Positions 22,517-32,110 of a DNA stretch of 64,000 nucleotides are shown here, one piece after another. The notes beneath the pieces are model-generated. The model saw only the letters and a list, made by a program, of their open reading frames with translations, was not told the DNA's origin and did not search any database. A program made the translations under genes and the position numbers. Position 1 is the stretch's first letter, and every line of letters begins with the position of its first letter. The stretch spans positions 1,306,970 to 1,370,969 of the forward strand of contig NW_003314279.1 in NCBI RefSeq assembly GCF_000143415.4, read 5' to 3'. Source of the DNA: Selaginella moellendorffii. Lineage: Eukaryota; Streptophyta; Lycopodiopsida; Selaginellales; Selaginellaceae.

Positions 22517-24226
22517 ATGAACAGCTTGGCACGCCTGATCAAGGAATGCGGCGCTTGCCAGGATCTCCGCCAGGCGCATTGGATCCAAGCCCAGATCCAG
22601 CGCGTGAAGAAGCAGCGCGATAGAACCCTCCTCCTCAATCACCTCATCGAGCTCTATGGGAAATGCGGGAGCGTGGACGATGCCCTCGCCGTGTTCCAGA
22701 CGATCGAGAAACCTAACGTCTTCTCCTGGAACATTCTGGCGGCGGCATTTGCCCAGAACGGCGATCTTGAGCGCGCGAGGGAAGTTTTCAATCGAATGCC
22801 CGAGAGGAGCGTCGTGTCGTGGTCGCAGATCACGAATCTCTACGCTCAAAGCGGGGATTTGGATGAGACTTGGAGATTGTTTCTTGCGATGCCGGATAGA
22901 ACAGTCACGTCTTGGACTGCGCTCGTTGCGATGTATGCCCAGAACGGGTATTTTGGAATGGCGAAAGAAGTGTTCTATAGGATGCCCGAGAGGAACACCC
23001 TTGCTTGGAACGCGATGATCCAAGGACTGTCGCTCAAAGGCGATGTTCTTGGCGCCAAGGAAGTGTTTGATGCAATGCCCGAGAGAGATCTTGTGGCCTG
23101 GACAACGATCGTCACAAGCTATGCCCAAAACGGGCATTTTCGCGAGGCGATCCATCTCTTCTCACACATGCCCGAGCGCGATCTCGTCTCCTGGAACGCG
23201 CTCATCACCGCGCTGGCGCAAGGCGGAAGGCCCGACGATGCACTCACGCTCTTCCAATTGATCCCGGTCAAGAACATCACCGCGTGGAGTGCGATCGTGG
23301 GAGCGATCGCCCACAGTGGCGATGTCGAGGGCGCCAAGCTCGCCTTCTCCGCCATGCCCACCCGAGATCTCGCCGCCTGGAACATCCTCGTCCAGGGATT
23401 CATCGCCACCAGCGCCATTGAGGCGGCGATGGAGGTGTTCTCGCGGATGCCGCAGCGCGACACCGTGCTCGCCACTGCCATCGTCGCGATCAATGCCGAG
23501 AATGGCCTCCTCGACGAGGCGACGCGCGCATTCGAGGTGATGCCCCAGCGCAACGTCGTCTCGTGGACGATCCTGGCGGTGGGCGCCGCGGAAATCGGCC
23601 GCGCTGCGACGGCGCGCGAGATCTTCGCGAGAATCCCCTGCTGGGACGCCGTGATCTGGACCGCGATGCTGGGCGCTCTCGCCCGAGGGGGCAATCTCCA
23701 CGAATCGGAGCTCCTCTTCCACAGGATGCCCGAGCGCGACGCAGTGGCATGGAACGCGATGATGAAAGCCATCGCTCGCAGCAGCGGCGAGGAGTCCTCG
23801 CGCCTCTTCGATCTCTACGCGGCCATGAATCTCGAGGGCGATGCCAATCCCGATGCGCTCACTTTCAACGCGATCCTCACGGCCTGCAGCCACGCCGGGC
23901 GCGCGATCGACCGGGGATTCCACTACTTCGCGATGATGATCGCCGAGCATGGGATCGCGCCTCTCGCGGATCACTTCCAGTGCCTGATCGATGGGCTGTG
24001 CCGATCGACCCACCTCGCGCGAGCGTACGAGCTTCTCACCACCATGCCGCACCGAGCGGACATGGTGTCGTGGACGATCTTCCTGGCGGCGTGCCGCGTC
24101 TATGGGGAGACCGATTTGGCGGCGCTGGCGGCGCGCTGCGCAGTGGAGCTCTCCCCGGAGGAATCCTCGTCTTACGTGCTTCTCTTCAACACCTACATCG
24201 ATTCGATCGATCGCGTGGGCGATTGA
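22517..24226 (+). CDS. PLS-type pentatricopeptide repeat protein (569 aa)
   Basis: Intronless ORF of 569 residues made almost wholly of PPR motifs of about 31 residues with the pattern AQNGxxxxAxxxFxxMPxR(D/S)xVSWxxxI, about 14 in number, starting near residue 37 (LLNHLIELYGKCGSVDDALA). The final P/L/S repeats lead into a truncated E-type tail (WTIFLAACRVYGETDLAALA) that stops before the E+ or DYW deaminase region. PPR proteins bind organelle RNA one base per repeat and act in editing, splicing or stability. Without its own DYW domain, an editing role would need a partner. No clear transit peptide is seen, so targeting is open. Its stop is about 30 bp from the stop of the convergent PPR gene. 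Confidence 0.9.
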   Translation: MNSLARLIKECGACQDLRQAHWIQAQIQRVKKQRDRTLLLNHLIELYGKCGSVDDALAVFQTIEKPNVFSWNILAAAFAQNGDLERAREVFNRMPERSVVSWSQITNLYAQSGDLDETWRLFLAMPDRTVTSWTALVAMYAQNGYFGMAKEVFYRMPERNTLAWNAMIQGLSLKGDVLGAKEVFDAMPERDLVAWTTIVTSYAQNGHFREAIHLFSHMPERDLVSWNALITALAQGGRPDDALTLFQLIPVKNITAWSAIVGAIAHSGDVEGAKLAFSAMPTRDLAAWNILVQGFIATSAIEAAMEVFSRMPQRDTVLATAIVAINAENGLLDEATRAFEVMPQRNVVSWTILAVGAAEIGRAATAREIFARIPCWDAVIWTAMLGALARGGNLHESELLFHRMPERDAVAWNAMMKAIARSSGEESSRLFDLYAAMNLEGDANPDALTFNAILTACSHAGRAIDRGFHYFAMMIAEHGIAPLADHFQCLIDGLCRSTHLARAYELLTTMPHRADMVSWTIFLAACRVYGETDLAALAARCAVELSPEESSSYVLLFNTYIDSIDRVGD

Positions 24227-24254
24227 TTCGAGCCCATCGATCTTCTGGAGGAGC

Positions 24255-26096
24255 TTAGCCAGCACAATTGACATAGCTATGCTCCTCCAAATTCTTGGCG
24301 ATCAAGGTATTCGAGAGGAGCAAGTAGGAAGATCCTTGCTCTGGATTGGATCCCGCGAGGAACTGCGCTGCTCGAGCCGCCCGGTAGAGATCTCCGTGGG
24401 TCTTGGACGCTGCCAGTAGCGCCGTCCAAGCCAGCCCGTCGGGATTGTCAAAAGGCATGGCGTGGATGAGCTCCTCGGCCTCGCCCAGCCGCTTTGTTCT
24501 TCCCAAGAGATCAATCACGCATCGGTAGTGCTCCGGCGATGGCTCCAGCCCCTGATCCACGCGCAGTGACTGGAATTGGCGGCGCCCTTCTTCCAGAAGC
24601 CCGCCATGGCTGCAAGCTGTGAGAATTCCAACGAAGGTGATGGAATTCGGCCTCACGCCATCCAATTCCATCGCCCAATACAGCTCCAGAGCGCGATCGC
24701 TCTGCCCAATCTCCGCCAGCGCCTGGATCATGGTGCTCCATGACACCACATTCTTACTCGCGATTCTCGAGAAGATCTCGCTAGCTTCGCGAAGGCGGCC
24801 ATTTTGCGCATAGGCCGTGAGCATCGCGTTGAGGGTGATGGTGCTCCACTGCGGCATTTTGTCGAGGATCTTCCTCGCCTCCCCGGCCTTGCGATTCTGC
24901 CCACACCCGACGATCATCACCGTGTAGCTCATGACGTTCCGCGCAGTGAGGTTTGCAAATAGCTCCCAGGCTTCTTCCAAATGCCCAAGCTGGGCATAAG
25001 CCTGGATCATCACTGTCACAGGCACTATGCCGGGGTCTTCGATTCTATCAAGAAGCTCTCTAGCTCCACGAAGATTTCCATTGTGAGCATGGGCCTGGAT
25101 CATCGTCGTCAATAGCGCCGAGTCTTTGAACTCGAGCGTATCAAACAACGCCCTCGCTTTGTCAATATGCCCTGTCTGGGCATATGCTGTAAGGAGGATG
25201 GTAAACGCGATTAAATCCCTCTGCGGCATCTTGTCCAATGCAACCACCGCTTTGAGAAAATCCTCCTCTTGCGCTAGCGCTTGTGTGAGCACCGTCCACG
25301 AAACAACATCTCGCTGAGGCATGCGATCGAAGTTCCGCTTGACGCTCTCCAGATGCCGTGTTCGGGCAAATGCTGTAAGGATCGCGTTCCAGGACGTGAC
25401 GCTCCATTCGGGCATCCGATCAAAGGTCTCTACAGCTGAAGCGATCTCACTGGCGTCCCCAGACGCAGAAATACCCGCGTTCCAAGATCCAAGATCTCTC
25501 TCCACCATGGTTTCGAAGACTGTCCTCGCGTCCTCGGGATGCCCATTCCGGGCATACGCCTTGAGCAGCGCATTGCCCGACAAGGCATTGGTGGCGCGCA
25601 TGGAATCAAACGTCCGTTTGGCGTCCTCTACGCTGCCGCAGCTACCATAGACCCCGATCATGGTGTTCCCGGATACCACATCCCACTCGGGCATGAGCGC
25701 GAACACTCGCCGCGCCTCGTCGGGTTGCCCGGCGTGCGCGCAGGCGCCCACCATCGTCGCCCACGAGTTGCAATCCCTGCTGCCGCGCATCGCTGCGAAT
25801 GCGTCGCCCGCGTCGCGGAGTCGGCCATTGCGGCCGTAGGCGCTGATGAGGATGTTCCAGGAGTAGGAGTTGGGCTTGTCGATCGAAAGGAAAACCTCGC
25901 GTGCGAGACACAAGTCCCCGCATTTGCCATAGGTGTCGAGCAAAAGATTGGCGAGGTAGCGGCTGCGCCGGAATTGGGGGCTATGGCGGATGAAAGAATG
26001 GAGGCGGCGGGCCTGCGCTAGATCCTTGGCGGCGCCACTGCCGCTCAAGAGGCGGCCAAGAGCGAAAAGCTCGCGCCTGACACTCTCATCGGTCAT
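24255..26096 (-). CDS. PLS-type pentatricopeptide repeat protein (613 aa)
   Basis: Intronless minus-strand ORF. Residues 1-50 hold an N-terminal helical segment (LARRLHSFIRHSPQFRRSR lies near its middle in altered form), then about 16 PPR motifs such as LLDTYGKCGDLCLAREVFLS and AYAQNGRLREASEIFSRIAS. The last canonical repeat (IQALAEIGQSDRALELYWAM) is followed by VTFVGILTACSHGGLLEEGR and a shortened E region (WTALLAASKTHGDLYRAARA) ending in LLLSNTLIAKNLEE. No DYW domain. It is a diverged paralogue of both flanking PPR genes, and the three alternate in strand. RNA target and organelle are unknown. Confidence 0.9.
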   Translation of the reverse strand: MTDESVRRELFALGRLLSGSGAAKDLAQARRLHSFIRHSPQFRRSRYLANLLLDTYGKCGDLCLAREVFLSIDKPNSYSWNILISAYGRNGRLRDAGDAFAAMRGSRDCNSWATMVGACAHAGQPDEARRVFALMPEWDVVSGNTMIGVYGSCGSVEDAKRTFDSMRATNALSGNALLKAYARNGHPEDARTVFETMVERDLGSWNAGISASGDASEIASAVETFDRMPEWSVTSWNAILTAFARTRHLESVKRNFDRMPQRDVVSWTVLTQALAQEEDFLKAVVALDKMPQRDLIAFTILLTAYAQTGHIDKARALFDTLEFKDSALLTTMIQAHAHNGNLRGARELLDRIEDPGIVPVTVMIQAYAQLGHLEEAWELFANLTARNVMSYTVMIVGCGQNRKAGEARKILDKMPQWSTITLNAMLTAYAQNGRLREASEIFSRIASKNVVSWSTMIQALAEIGQSDRALELYWAMELDGVRPNSITFVGILTACSHGGLLEEGRRQFQSLRVDQGLEPSPEHYRCVIDLLGRTKRLGEAEELIHAMPFDNPDGLAWTALLAASKTHGDLYRAARAAQFLAGSNPEQGSSYLLLSNTLIAKNLEEHSYVNCAG

Positions 26097-26219
26097 AAAA
26101 CCCAGTCAATGAGTCCACTCGTAGACTGAAAAAGTCGTCCACTCCTTGACTAAGAAGTCAACTCAACCAGTCAAAGAGTCCCACCTTTTGGACTGTGCAT
26201 CGCTCGCGCGATCGCGTTC
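26097..26219. promoter_or_regulatory. Shared PPR/PPR promoter with four W-box motifs
   Basis: The 123 bp between two divergent PPR start codons contain four TTGACT hexamers (one on the plus strand at 26146-26151, three on the minus strand at 26104-26109, 26156-26161 and 26169-26174). TTGAC(C/T) is the WRKY-factor W-box. Repeated AGTC words make the tract look like a small degenerate tandem array. Confidence 0.5.
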
Positions 26220-28250
26220 ATGAGCAGGATTCTTCGCCAATTACTCCGGCAAGAGATCGATTCTTCGCCTTGCTCGCAGCAGTCCCCCGCGGATCTAGAT
26301 CTACATTCACTGATTCGATTGCTCCACCTCTCCCACGATCTCCCCTCCCTCCGGCGAGCCCACGCCGCGATCACGCACAGCAAACACGCCCACTGCCGCT
26401 TCCTCGCCAATCTCCTCGTCGATCTCTACGGCAAATGCGGGAGCCCCAGGGAGGCGCTGGCGGTCTTCAGCGAGATCAGCGATCCAAACTCCTACTCCTG
26501 GAATTTTATGCTCCGGGCCTATCTCCTCGGCGGACAGATGATCGAGTTCCAGCAATTCTTCGATAAAATGCGCGCGAGAAACGCTGTTTCCTGGACGACT
26601 GCTGTGGAGGCTTATGCCCAGGCAGGGTATCTAGGGGAAGCTCGCTCATACTTTTCAAGGATGCCACACCACAGCGTAATCGCTTCTACGTCCTTGATGG
26701 TAGCTTACGCGCAATATGGTTATCTTGATCAATCAAAAGAAATGTTTGATCAAATGCTCAGAAAGACAGAGGTAACTTGGAACGCTATGCTAGAAGCATA
26801 TGCCCAAGACGGGCAACTTACTTATGCAGAGTTTATTTTTTATATACAGCCTAGGTGGAGCATAGTCTCGTTTACAACTGTAATTGTCCTTTACTCGCAG
26901 TTTGGCCAGATAGTAAAAGCCACTCAAATGTTTAACGAAGTCGCTGACAAAGATGTTGTTGCTTGGGGAGCTCTCCTCTCGGCAAATGCCGAGAACGGGG
27001 ATTTGCAGACCGCCGAGAAGATTTTCTACCTCATGCCCGGCTGGAGCGTCGCGGCTTGCAACTCCGTCGTTGCGGCCTATGGAAACGAAGGTCTCGTCGA
27101 CAAAGCAAGGCTCGTGTTTGATCGAATGCCCGATCGAAACCTTGTCACGTACAACGTCCTCCTCTCATCTCTCGCTCAGCATCGATTCCACGACTCCAAG
27201 AGCCTGTTCGACGCCATGAAGCAGCGAAACATCATCTCATGGAACAACATCCTGCGAGCTTTCGTCGAGAGCCAGCAGCTGGACGCGGCGGAGGGTCTGT
27301 TCTTCGCAAAGTTCCCACACTACAACCTCGTGTCGTGGAACATCATGCTTGGAGCTCGCAAGGATTCGAGTCGAACTCGGCAGCTTTTCGATCGAATGCC
27401 CCACAAGGACGTGATCTCGTGGTCCGTTCTCCTTCAAGCTTACGCCGACGCCGGCCACTGCTCGCTTGAGGCCAAGCTTGTCTTCCTCCGGCTCCCTCGC
27501 TGGAACTCTTTCAGCTGGAACGCCGTGATCCAGATCTACGCCCAGGCACGCAAGCCGGACGAGTGCTGGGAGCTCTTCCAGCGATCGCCCAGCAGGAACA
27601 TCGTCTCCTGGAGCCTCATGATCCAGGCGTTCTTCCTAGCGGATCGAGCCGCCAGAGCCGTGGAGGCCTTTAGCCTGATACCACGCAGGAACTTGCTGCT
27701 CGGGAACTCGATGATCGCCGCCTTGTCCCACCGCGGCCATCTCGAAGTCGCCTTGAGCGTCTTCGAGCAGCAAGCCCCCTCGTCCGACACTTTCTCCTGG
27801 ACGTCCATGATCCAGGCCTACGCTCGAAGCTCACAGCTCCACCGCGCTCTCCGGATGCTGGCGAGGATGCTGCTCGAGGGCGTGGAGGCAACGGAGGCGA
27901 CGGTGACGGCGCTGCTCACTGGGTGTGGATTTGGCGGCGAGGTTGACGAGGCGAGGAAGCACTTCTTGCGGATGGAGGATGACTTTGGCGTGAGGCCGAG
28001 CTTGACACACTTCCACTGCCTCGTGGACGCGCTGGGGCGAGGCAAGAAGCTGGATGAGGCGGAGGAGCTCGTGGAGACGATGCCATATCTGCCGGATAAG
28101 GTGTCGTGGGTGTCGCTGCTGGCTGCGTGTAGAATGCATGGCGATGGCGGGCGAGCGAAACGAGCAGCCTCCAGGATTCTAGAACTCGACTCGCAAAACA
28201 CGGCGGCCTCCATTCTTCTGGAAGAGTCAACTAGAGTCAGCGCTTGTTGA
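26220..28250 (+). CDS. PLS-type pentatricopeptide repeat protein (676 aa)
   Basis: Intronless ORF of 676 residues. An N-terminal helix pair (DLPSLRRAHAAITHSKHAHC, residues 40-60) precedes about 17 PPR motifs, for example LLVDLYGKCGSPREALAVFS and MIQAYARSSQLHRALRMLAR. The C terminus (VSWVSLLAACRMHGDGGRAK) is the start of an E domain that ends abruptly at residue 676. Like its two neighbours it lacks E+ and DYW. The middle repeats carry weaker consensus (FYIQPRWSIVSFTTVIVLYS), suggesting relaxed spacing. Alternative start codons exist upstream only in other frames, so 26220 is used. Confidence 0.9.
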   Translation: MSRILRQLLRQEIDSSPCSQQSPADLDLHSLIRLLHLSHDLPSLRRAHAAITHSKHAHCRFLANLLVDLYGKCGSPREALAVFSEISDPNSYSWNFMLRAYLLGGQMIEFQQFFDKMRARNAVSWTTAVEAYAQAGYLGEARSYFSRMPHHSVIASTSLMVAYAQYGYLDQSKEMFDQMLRKTEVTWNAMLEAYAQDGQLTYAEFIFYIQPRWSIVSFTTVIVLYSQFGQIVKATQMFNEVADKDVVAWGALLSANAENGDLQTAEKIFYLMPGWSVAACNSVVAAYGNEGLVDKARLVFDRMPDRNLVTYNVLLSSLAQHRFHDSKSLFDAMKQRNIISWNNILRAFVESQQLDAAEGLFFAKFPHYNLVSWNIMLGARKDSSRTRQLFDRMPHKDVISWSVLLQAYADAGHCSLEAKLVFLRLPRWNSFSWNAVIQIYAQARKPDECWELFQRSPSRNIVSWSLMIQAFFLADRAARAVEAFSLIPRRNLLLGNSMIAALSHRGHLEVALSVFEQQAPSSDTFSWTSMIQAYARSSQLHRALRMLARMLLEGVEATEATVTALLTGCGFGGEVDEARKHFLRMEDDFGVRPSLTHFHCLVDALGRGKKLDEAEELVETMPYLPDKVSWVSLLAACRMHGDGGRAKRAASRILELDSQNTAASILLEESTRVSAC

Positions 28251-28381
28251 GGAAGAACTCACAAGTTTTTGTTGCTGGAAAGTCACATTTTTCTTCGTTG
28301 ATGCTGCTTGAGATGAAAGAGAGACAAAGTGGATCAAGAAAATACAGAGTTTTCATAAAAAAAGAACTTACCACTGTGCTG

Positions 28382-30044
28382 CTATGAATCCCAGGACGAC
28401 ACACCACCGCCACCAATGTCAGGCGCCTCCAAGGCATTTGCCAAAGATGACGGCGCAGTGAGCTCGGCTTTGGGCTTCTTGGGCTTCTTGCGTGTTTCTC
28501 TGCCGCCGCCCTCGATGATGGAAACCACCTTAGAATCTTGCTTGGGCGCATCCTTCCGTTTTTTCTCACGGGGTTTCTCCGTGTTGTCTTTAGCAGCAGC
28601 GCTAACAGCGTCGGCGCTCGATGCAACAAGCTCGATGAACGGCTTCGCCTCTGTCAATTCATCGCGGCTGTCATCTTTGACACTTGCGGCAACTGTCTCT
28701 TTCTGCTGTCGTATTGCGCGCTGCTCGGTGGTTTGCTTTGGCTTGTTCCTGTGTTTCGTCCTCTGTTTGTTGTCTGTGGGCCGGCCATCGAATACTTGCA
28801 GGTCAGGAACTAGACTCTTTACCTGAGTACAATCAAACAAACATCCGTGTAAGCAAAGATGAAAGACCAAAAGCTTACATCGTCAGGATAATTAGCCTCA
28901 TCGCAGAGAGGATTTCCTCGCAGGCTCAGGTTCGCCAGGGATTGCAATTGTTTCAAGACCTTCGCTAAAAATTCAGTTGAGTGCACGAGCAGAACTTGGA
29001 TTTACGTACCTTGACACATTTGAATGTTTTAATACTGTTGTGTCCCACATCAATAATCCGCAAACGAGAATTTAGCCCCAGTTCCTTCGGGAGTTTCTGC
29101 AGGATAGAAAAATCATAATAATACGATCATCCGGAAAAGAGCTACCTTTAAGTGATTATGTGCAAGCCGAAGCTCTTCCAAGAGCAGACAGTTACTTATC
29201 GAGCTTCCCAAATCCTTGATCTCGCAATGAGAGAGGGATAGCTACAGCAAACATTCTAGTTTACAAGAAGACTGCCGGAAAAGAACAAAACGCTTACCTT
29301 CTTAAGTGATGTAAGCCTTGTCAAAGATGTCCCAAGGCTGGAGATGGGGTTTTGGGAGAGAACTTCGTAGCAAGCACGGTTAGAGTTGACAGATAAAACT
29401 GAAATCCAATCTACCTAGAGTGTCGAGGTTCACAAGTTCGTCAAAGGCTCCGATAGAAGTGATCTGATTATCTGTATGAACCGTCTTACTCAATCAAAAA
29501 GACTCGATAAAGAACAGACCGTTCAGAATCAGAGCGCGAAGCTCTCTAAGCTTTGCAAGCATTTCCGTTGATGTAAGCTCGTTTTTGCTACAGTTGAGAA
29601 CCTGGAACGAAACAAACACAATGAAAGAGAAGCGAGGAAGAAATACGAAAGAAAAGAAAGAGCTTTACTCACTGAAAGATTTTTCAGGCCCTCTAGACCC
29701 TTCAAAGACGTGAGCTTGTTCCCAGAGAGTGAAAGCCATTTCAACTTTTTCAAAGGAGCAAGAGCCTAACAATGGAGCGACCAGTTCCTCAGAAATGAAA
29801 GGAGAAAAACCCCTATTCACATACCTCAACACTCGTGAGAAGATTCCCAGAGAGGTCAATGCGTGTGAGATTGCCGCAGGAATGCAGCTCATCCGAAATC
29901 TATCGAAGCACTGTTTTAGCAAGATTTTCCTCCGCCAATGTCATCACAACACACCTCATCAATCTTCCGGCGAGCAAGCGCCAGCTCGCCCAGCGCCGGC
30001 GCGTCGCCGATCCCAGAGATCAGTTTGCCGTCGAGAATCACCAT
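28382..30044 (-). CDS. SDS22-like leucine-rich repeat protein with basic tail
   Basis: About ten exons on the minus strand. The first (30044 down) reads MVILDGKLISGIGDAPALGE. Later exons each supply roughly one 22-residue LRR: SDELHSCGNLTRIDLSGNLL, LKKLKWLSLSGNKLTSLKGL, LRELRALILN, then others near 29480-29100. The LRR cap is followed by VKSLVPDLQVFDGRPTDNKQ, the 'last LRR then PxLxxLDG' end typical of SDS22/U2A'-like proteins. The final 110 residues are Lys-rich and disordered, ending EAPDIGGGGVSSWDS, with KKPKKPK as a likely nuclear signal. It resembles Arabidopsis At5g22320, whose role is unknown. LRRs of this class mediate protein contacts, for instance with PP1. Intron edges in the middle of the gene were not all fixed. 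Confidence 0.75.
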
Positions 30045-30124
30045 CTAAAGCCCTAACCTAAACCATTCCCGCCAAAAACGTTTATAAAGAAGATAAAATC
30101 CTAAAAAGAACCCTAAAAACAGAG

Positions 30125-31372
30125 TCACCAGCTAGTGATCCACTGCTGCAATTCTAGCGAGCGCTTCCTCCACCACTTGGGCTTCTTCTTCCTCACTGGT
30201 ATGTACACAGATTTTCCCTTGTACATCGACGCCAGGCACTCCCTGGGCGCGCTCCATCGAAAATCCCCTGCTTCCTTCGCAAAGGACGAGTTCCGGAAGC
30301 GATTGTGCGAGCTCCGGGAGCGATTGACATAGCCGGCCCAATCACTGCTCAGCAGCTGCAAATCCTTGACCTTGCGATGCATCCCAATGCAGCAATTCGC
30401 GTGCATTGTGCAAATCTCGCCCACGCGGTGCTTGGCCTGGCAGAAGCTCCCAAAAAGCTCGGTGCGCAAGAACCTCGTCTTGACGCCCATGTCCCAGTAC
30501 TCGTCCTTGAACATGGCGGCGGTGAGGACGTCTTGATCCGGCTGGCCCGGGAAGGCGAGGCGGGCATGATACCAGTACTTGTAGAGCTGGAGCGTGCGAT
30601 TGTTCGCATGGGCGTGCATGAAGCCACAATTTGGATATGCTGAGTCGCCGTGATGGACGGGGTAGTAGTCACAGGCCATCTCCAAATCGGCATCTGGATG
30701 GAAGTGCTGGAATGGATCACGGAACCACATCACATCGGCGTCCTGCAAAGATCTCTCGAGAAGAATTAGGGTTGGGGGGTAATTTTAAAAGTTGAATTTT
30801 AGGGTTCTTACCGAGAAGACGAAGCTATAGCCGAGCTCGAGGACGACGCCCAAGAGGTAGATCCGGCGCCACATGAGCTGGATGAAGTCGTGGGTCATGA
30901 ATCCCTTGGCGGAGGCGAAGTCGAGGCCGGTGGTGCGCAGCGCGTAGCAGTGGCTGTGGATGGCCAGGCACAGGTCGTGCGAGATCTTGTCCACCGCCAC
31001 GATGAGGAGGTGATCCAGCAAGGGCTCCGTCCCCTGCCCCGCCCGGAAGCTCCCTAAAAAGAGATCCAGGATGCCCGCCGACACCCACGCCCGGTTGAGC
31101 GTCGTGATGATCACCGTCCTGTTCCGGAACGCCGCGGCGCCCAGAGCTTGCTCCAGTCCTCGCAGCTCGCGATGGCTCTACACAGTGGCTGGATTCCCGC
31201 GATCAGATCGAGCAAGAGCTTATCGACTCACGAATTCGGAAGAGAGAACGCGCGTCGGCGATCGATCGCCCAGGTCCGGGGCGTGGAATTGCCAGCTCCA
31301 CAGCGAGCAGAGGTTGTAGGTCCCAAACACCATTAGGGCGATGGACGCGAGCCTCACGGCGCGGCGAGCCAT
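30125..31372 (-). CDS. Golgi-type nucleotide-diphospho-sugar transferase (PF03407 family)
   Basis: Three exons on the minus strand. The start at 31372 gives a type II membrane anchor (RLASIALMVFGTYNLCSLWS, residues 7-26). After an intron of about 55 nt the catalytic domain begins (RNRTVIITTLNRAW). It carries a family core LLIVAVDK, then LELGYSFVFSDADVMWFRDP with the DxD metal and nucleotide-sugar site (Asp-Ala-Asp), then SAYPNCGFMHAHANNRTLQL, the WYHARLAFPGQPDQDVL acceptor-side motif, and an all-basic tail. This is the plant DUF271/At4g15970-like family in GT77, which includes extensin arabinosyltransferases and RG-II xylosyltransferases. The exact donor and acceptor cannot be read. The product probably acts in the Golgi lumen on cell-wall polymers or glycoproteins. 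The end of the protein (LELQQWITSW) is complete. Confidence 0.85.
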
Positions 31373-32110
31373 CTCGGGTTGTGTCACTAGGGCAAGAAAC
31401 CGGGGCCGTTATGACCGTTAGAAAAGGAATGTGCGAGGGATATGCTGGGTATTCCCGCCAAGATGCTCGGAATATGGGGCCACTGGGCAAGATGCTCGGG
31501 TACTTCGGTGTACGACACTCCGGCTCTGGTGGGTCAATGCATTACGAATGCGCGCGCGCTGCTAAAGCTAGCGGTAGCGAGACGTGTTCTCCTCAAGTAT
31601 TGGAAGCGGCGATACCGGGGCGTCTTTATTTTTCCAAGATTCCCGTTTTTGTCGCGTTGCTGGATCTCCATGCATGATTGTGTCATGACAACCTTAGACA
31701 ATCGCGTTGGAGGGCCGATCCAACGGCCAGAGTTCGGTTTTCGATTCGCCCAGGCGTTTCGCAAGGGGGAAAAGAGAGGGAGAATATGCGAGGGATATTC
31801 ACCGGTGGGGGTCAACGTGGACAGCCTCCCTCGTCTTCGGAAAAGCTCCGTCACGCTGTGGTGAATATTCACGCGTGGTGTGCGTGGCCGTGGCCCCCGC
31901 CGTTGGATGGGTCGCTAGCGGCGGATGCCAACGGTGGATTTCGCGCCCACCATTTTGTGATGAGAGAGAGAGAGAGAGAGGAGAGAGGGCAAAGTTCCAG
32001 AGGATTTTGGTTAGCGGATTCGATTAGATTGTAGCTAATAGGCACTCCTTTTCTTTCTGTTCGTTTTTTCTCACAGATTCGGTCGTGGTGGTGGTGGTGG
32101 TGGAGTCCAA
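31373..32110. promoter_or_regulatory. Divergent upstream region, glycosyltransferase / NLP
   Basis: 738 bp between two outward-facing starts. Includes a (GA)n run at about 31963-31981 and a GTGGTGGTGG run near 32083-32101 just inside the NLP 5' end. Open frames here on both strands show no recognisable protein. Confidence 0.45.

Noticed and set aside
22469..24274. Long open frames antisense to the PPR genes
   Set aside because: They are GC-rich shadows with biased repeats of His/Arg/Gly and no domain; the PPR frames carry clear conserved motifs.
31381..32034. Several overlapping plus-strand ORFs before the NLP gene
   Set aside because: None has a recognisable domain and they overlap in different frames; the region is a promoter interval.
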